The notes below the pieces were generated by a model, which saw only the letters and a program-made list of their open reading frames with translations, was not told where the DNA came from and searched no databases. Made by a program: the position numbers and the translations under genes. From positions 6,364,481 to 6,428,480 of the forward strand of contig NZ_CP143867.1 of the NCBI RefSeq assembly GCF_036416795.1: DNA of 64,000 nucleotides, in the 5' to 3' direction. Shown piece by piece: positions 61,536 through 64,000 of the stretch. The stretch comes from Bacteroides sp. MSB163 (GTDB lineage: Bacteria > Bacteroidota > Bacteroidia > Bacteroidales > Bacteroidaceae). Numbering within the stretch: the stretch's first letter is position 1; each line of letters opens with the position of its first letter.

Positions 61536-62738
61536 ATGAAACTATATAAACGACACATATTATATATCTGTATTTGTTTCGGGCTGTTCATCTCTCCTTT
61601 TTGCACTACCAGCATCGAAGCAAAAGACTTCGTTGTCGTTATTGACGCCGGGCATGGCGGTCATGACCCTGGTGCTTTAGGCCGAATCTCCAAAGAAAAG
61701 ACTATCAACCTGAATGTTGCCCTCAAATTAGGCAAACAGATAAAAAGGAATTGCCCTGATGTAAAAGTAGTGTATACCCGTGAAAGAGATGTATTTATCC
61801 CACTTGACAGACGTGCGGAAATAGCCAATAATGTTAAAGCTGATTTATTCATTTCCATTCATACCAATTCCGTAGCGGGTGGTAAAACAGTCAAAGGGGC
61901 CTCTACATGGACGCTCGGCTTAGCCAAGTCGGATGCCAATTTAGAAGTCGCCAAACGGGAGAACTCCGTAATTTTATACGAAAGTGATTACAAGACGCGG
62001 TACGCAGGATTCAATCCAAACTCAGCCGAATCTTATATCATCTTTGAATTCATGCAAGATAAATACATGTCTCAGAGCGTACACCTTGCCTCATTGGTAC
62101 AGAAAGAATTCCGCCATACCTGTAAGCGTGCAGACCGTGGTGTACACCAGGCGGGGTTCCTTGTATTGAAAGCAAGTGCCATGCCCAGCATCCTGGTAGA
62201 ACTCGGTTTTATATCCAATCCGGAAGAAGAACGTTATCTCAATTCGGAAGCGGGAACCACCACACTTGCCAACGGAATATTCCGTGCTTTCCTGTCTTAT
62301 AAACGTGAACATGAAATACGGATGACAGGAAGCAGCCGCACCCTACTACCAGAGGATACGGATGCCGGCAGGGTAGAAGAAGAGATACCTGCCCCCTCCG
62401 TTTCCAATAACACCGAAACCAAACAAAATACAGAAAAAGTAGCTGACAGGCAAACCGATAGTGCTGCTCCAGTGTTTAAAATACAGATACTTACTTCTTC
62501 TCGTCCACTTGCCACCAATGACAAACGACTAAAAGGGCTGAAAGGTGTAGAGTATTATCAGGAAGGCGGACTTTGTAAATACACATATGGTGCGTCAACC
62601 GATTATAATAAGGTATTACGAACCAAACGGGAGATAGCACCAAAATTCAAAGACGCATTTATCATTGCTTTTAAAAACGGAAAGAAGACAAGCGTCAGCG
62701 TTGCTATCGAAGAATTTAAAAAGAAAAGAAATAAATAA
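61536..62738 (+). CDS. N-acetylmuramoyl-L-alanine amidase (Amidase_3, AmiC-like) with SPOR-like tail
   Basis: 400 residues from ATG 61536 with a signal sequence (HILYICICFGLFISPFCTT). It cleaves peptide stems from peptidoglycan in the periplasm. Zinc ligands and the catalytic Glu are visible: VVVIDAGHGGHDPGALG (His), SKEKTINL (Glu), LFISIHTNS (His) and ILVELGFISN (Glu). A low-complexity linker (about residues 265-315) leads to a C-terminal domain (VFKIQILTSSRPL ... CKYTYGASTDYNKVLRTK) with the length and pattern of a SPOR domain, which binds denuded glycan strands at division sites. The mlaD-like gene follows after 15 bp. Confidence 0.93.
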   Translation: MKLYKRHILYICICFGLFISPFCTTSIEAKDFVVVIDAGHGGHDPGALGRISKEKTINLNVALKLGKQIKRNCPDVKVVYTRERDVFIPLDRRAEIANNVKADLFISIHTNSVAGGKTVKGASTWTLGLAKSDANLEVAKRENSVILYESDYKTRYAGFNPNSAESYIIFEFMQDKYMSQSVHLASLVQKEFRHTCKRADRGVHQAGFLVLKASAMPSILVELGFISNPEEERYLNSEAGTTTLANGIFRAFLSYKREHEIRMTGSSRTLLPEDTDAGRVEEEIPAPSVSNNTETKQNTEKVADRQTDSAAPVFKIQILTSSRPLATNDKRLKGLKGVEYYQEGGLCKYTYGASTDYNKVLRTKREIAPKFKDAFIIAFKNGKKTSVSVAIEEFKKKRNK

Positions 62739-62753
62739 TAAGACTATAACATC

Positions 62754-63650
62754 ATGATGAAGTATCTTACTAAAGAAGTTAGAATAGGAATTGCGGGCAT
62801 TGTTGCTCTCTGCATATTGGTATATGGTATCAACTACCTGAAAGGTATCCATATGTTCAAGCCTACCAACTATTTCTACGTCAAGTTCCATAACATTAAT
62901 GGATTGACCAAATCAAGTCCGGTCTTTGCCGATGGATTTCGTGTAGGTATTGTACGCGACCTTTATTATGACTACAATGAACCAGGAAAAGTGGTAGCAG
63001 AGATAGATGTAGACCCGGAACTGCGTATTCCCAAAGGCAGTACCGCCGAATTAGCCTCCGAACTGATGGGTGGTGTAAAAATGAACTTACTACTTGCCAA
63101 TAATCCACGCGAGAAGTATCTGACAGGTGATACCCTACAAGGCAATGTCAACAATGGTGTAATGGACCAGGTAGCCACTATCATGCCTCAGGTAGAAAAG
63201 ATGCTTCCCAAACTAGACTCTATCCTTGCTTCACTGAATACAATCCTTGGAGACCCGGCAATTCCCGGTACACTGCACAGCGTGCAAAACACAATGGCAA
63301 GCATGGAAGTTACCAGCAGACAGTTACAGGCCATTATGAGTAAAGATATTCCCCAGCTTACTAAAAAGCTGAATACTATAGGAGATAATTTCGTCACTGT
63401 CAGTGATAATCTGAAAGAAATAGATTACGCTGCCGCATTTGCCAGAATAGATTCTACTTTAGCAAATGCAAAAATGATTACAGACCAATTAGGCCGGAAA
63501 GACAATACAATCGGCTTGTTGTTAAACGATCCATCGCTTTACAATAATTTGAATGCCACAACAGCCAATGCTGCCAGCCTTCTTGAAGACCTGAAATCAC
63601 ATCCGAAAAGGTATGTTCATTTCTCCCTGTTCGGCAAAAAAGATAAGTAG
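62754..63650 (+). CDS. MlaD-family (MCE domain) phospholipid-transport protein
   Basis: 298 residues with one N-terminal membrane helix (VRIGIAGIVALCILVYGINYLKG) and one MCE domain (FYVKFHNINGLTKSSPVFADGFRVGIVRDL; AEIDVDPELRIPKGSTAEL; GVKMNLLLA), about residues 38-120. The rest is a helical coiled-coil-prone tail (MPQVEKMLPKLDSILASLNTIL). MCE proteins form hexameric rings that carry phospholipids between membranes with an ABC transporter (MlaEF), which is not in this window. Probably co-transcribed with the amidase. ATG 62757 is an alternative start. Confidence 0.93.
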   Translation: MMKYLTKEVRIGIAGIVALCILVYGINYLKGIHMFKPTNYFYVKFHNINGLTKSSPVFADGFRVGIVRDLYYDYNEPGKVVAEIDVDPELRIPKGSTAELASELMGGVKMNLLLANNPREKYLTGDTLQGNVNNGVMDQVATIMPQVEKMLPKLDSILASLNTILGDPAIPGTLHSVQNTMASMEVTSRQLQAIMSKDIPQLTKKLNTIGDNFVTVSDNLKEIDYAAAFARIDSTLANAKMITDQLGRKDNTIGLLLNDPSLYNNLNATTANAASLLEDLKSHPKRYVHFSLFGKKDK

Positions 63651-64000
63651 GAAAAATCTCTTTAAATAGAATAAGTCTAAATAATAGGAGCAAACAGAAT
63701 TGGAAGAAAAAGCCTCAGTAAGTCCATGTAGAAACTAAAGCATTCCCATCTGTCAGATTATTAAAAAAATTAAAAGCCTTATTCCTTTCTTATATATCAT
63801 CCTATAAAACAGATACTTATAAAAATGCAATAGCCTCCTTGTGGGGCTATTTACATGAAACAAGATAAGTAGTTGAAAGTAAAGAGATTATTGTTTTTAG
63901 ATAAAAAGCAAGAAAAAACACATTTGTTTTTCTCAAATAAGATTGCGAATTTTGCATGCGTAGAAGTTTTGCTTAATTAATAAATGTATTTAAAGCCGTT
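63651..64000. other. Non-coding right end
   Basis: 350 bp of AT-rich DNA without a supported gene. A 7-bp hairpin AATAGCC (63829-63835) / GGCTATT (63845-63851) without a good T-tract may end the amidase-mlaD transcript. Near 63940, GAATTTTG preceded by TTTG about 20 bp upstream looks like a promoter for a gene beyond the edge. I saw no clear DnaA boxes. Confidence 0.5.

Noticed and set aside
63651..64000. Replication origin
   Set aside because: The region is AT-rich but I saw no cluster of DnaA boxes and no dnaA gene in the window.

Overview
The window is a chromosomal segment of a gut-type Bacteroides. The evidence is the SusC/SusD pair, a hybrid two-component system, B12-dependent methylmalonyl-CoA mutase as two subunits, a Bacteroidetes-type LptD and many promoters with the Bacteroides -7 element TAnnTTTG, some with TTTG about 19-20 bp upstream. 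Most functions are read from motifs in the translated sequence. No database search was run.

Layout. 1-4.8 kb: a truncated OmpA/PD40 lipoprotein, topoisomerase III and a small cysteine-containing protein. 5.1-8.5 kb: a large secreted double beta-helix protein with a discoidin domain and a T9SS-like tail. 8.7-12.8 kb: methylmalonyl-CoA mutase large and small subunits. 13.2-17.0 kb: an AspT/YidE-type transporter, a cytidylate-kinase-like protein and a MATE exporter. 17.2-43.1 kb: a polysaccharide utilization locus (PUL). 43.5-48.7 kb: lysS, gpsA, pgi and a HAD phosphatase. 48.7-49.9 kb: a small accessory islet with an XRE regulator, a small membrane protein and a truncated UpxY/NusG-like gene, lying against a tRNA-Arg. 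50.1-53.7 kb: asnA and ung, separated by an intact insertion sequence. 53.8-60.4 kb: an envelope cluster with lptD, an HD protein, a GT39-type transferase, GtrA and a GtrB-like GT2. 60.4-63.7 kb: a bile-acid:sodium-symporter-family protein, a cell-wall amidase and an MlaD-type protein.

The PUL is the main accessory system. SusC/SusD would import oligosaccharides. Three large secreted proteins show (alpha/alpha)-toroid plus heparinase II/III-like beta regions, and a fourth (17190) is a possible distant member. They are candidate uronate lyases. Two GH105/GH88 unsaturated-uronyl hydrolases would remove the unsaturated sugar that lyases leave, a GH42 would remove galactose (or arabinose), and a DUF4861 lipoprotein has no assigned role. 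A hybrid two-component regulator sits in the middle. The combination points to a uronic-acid- and galactose-containing polysaccharide, but the substrate cannot be named from sequence.

The most unexpected non-coding signal is a set of three intergenic arrays (4919-5072, 12986-13095, 43167-43227). In each, a short motif and its reverse complement recur in steps of 11 or 22 bp, about one or two helical turns. The motif differs in each array but the spacing is the same.
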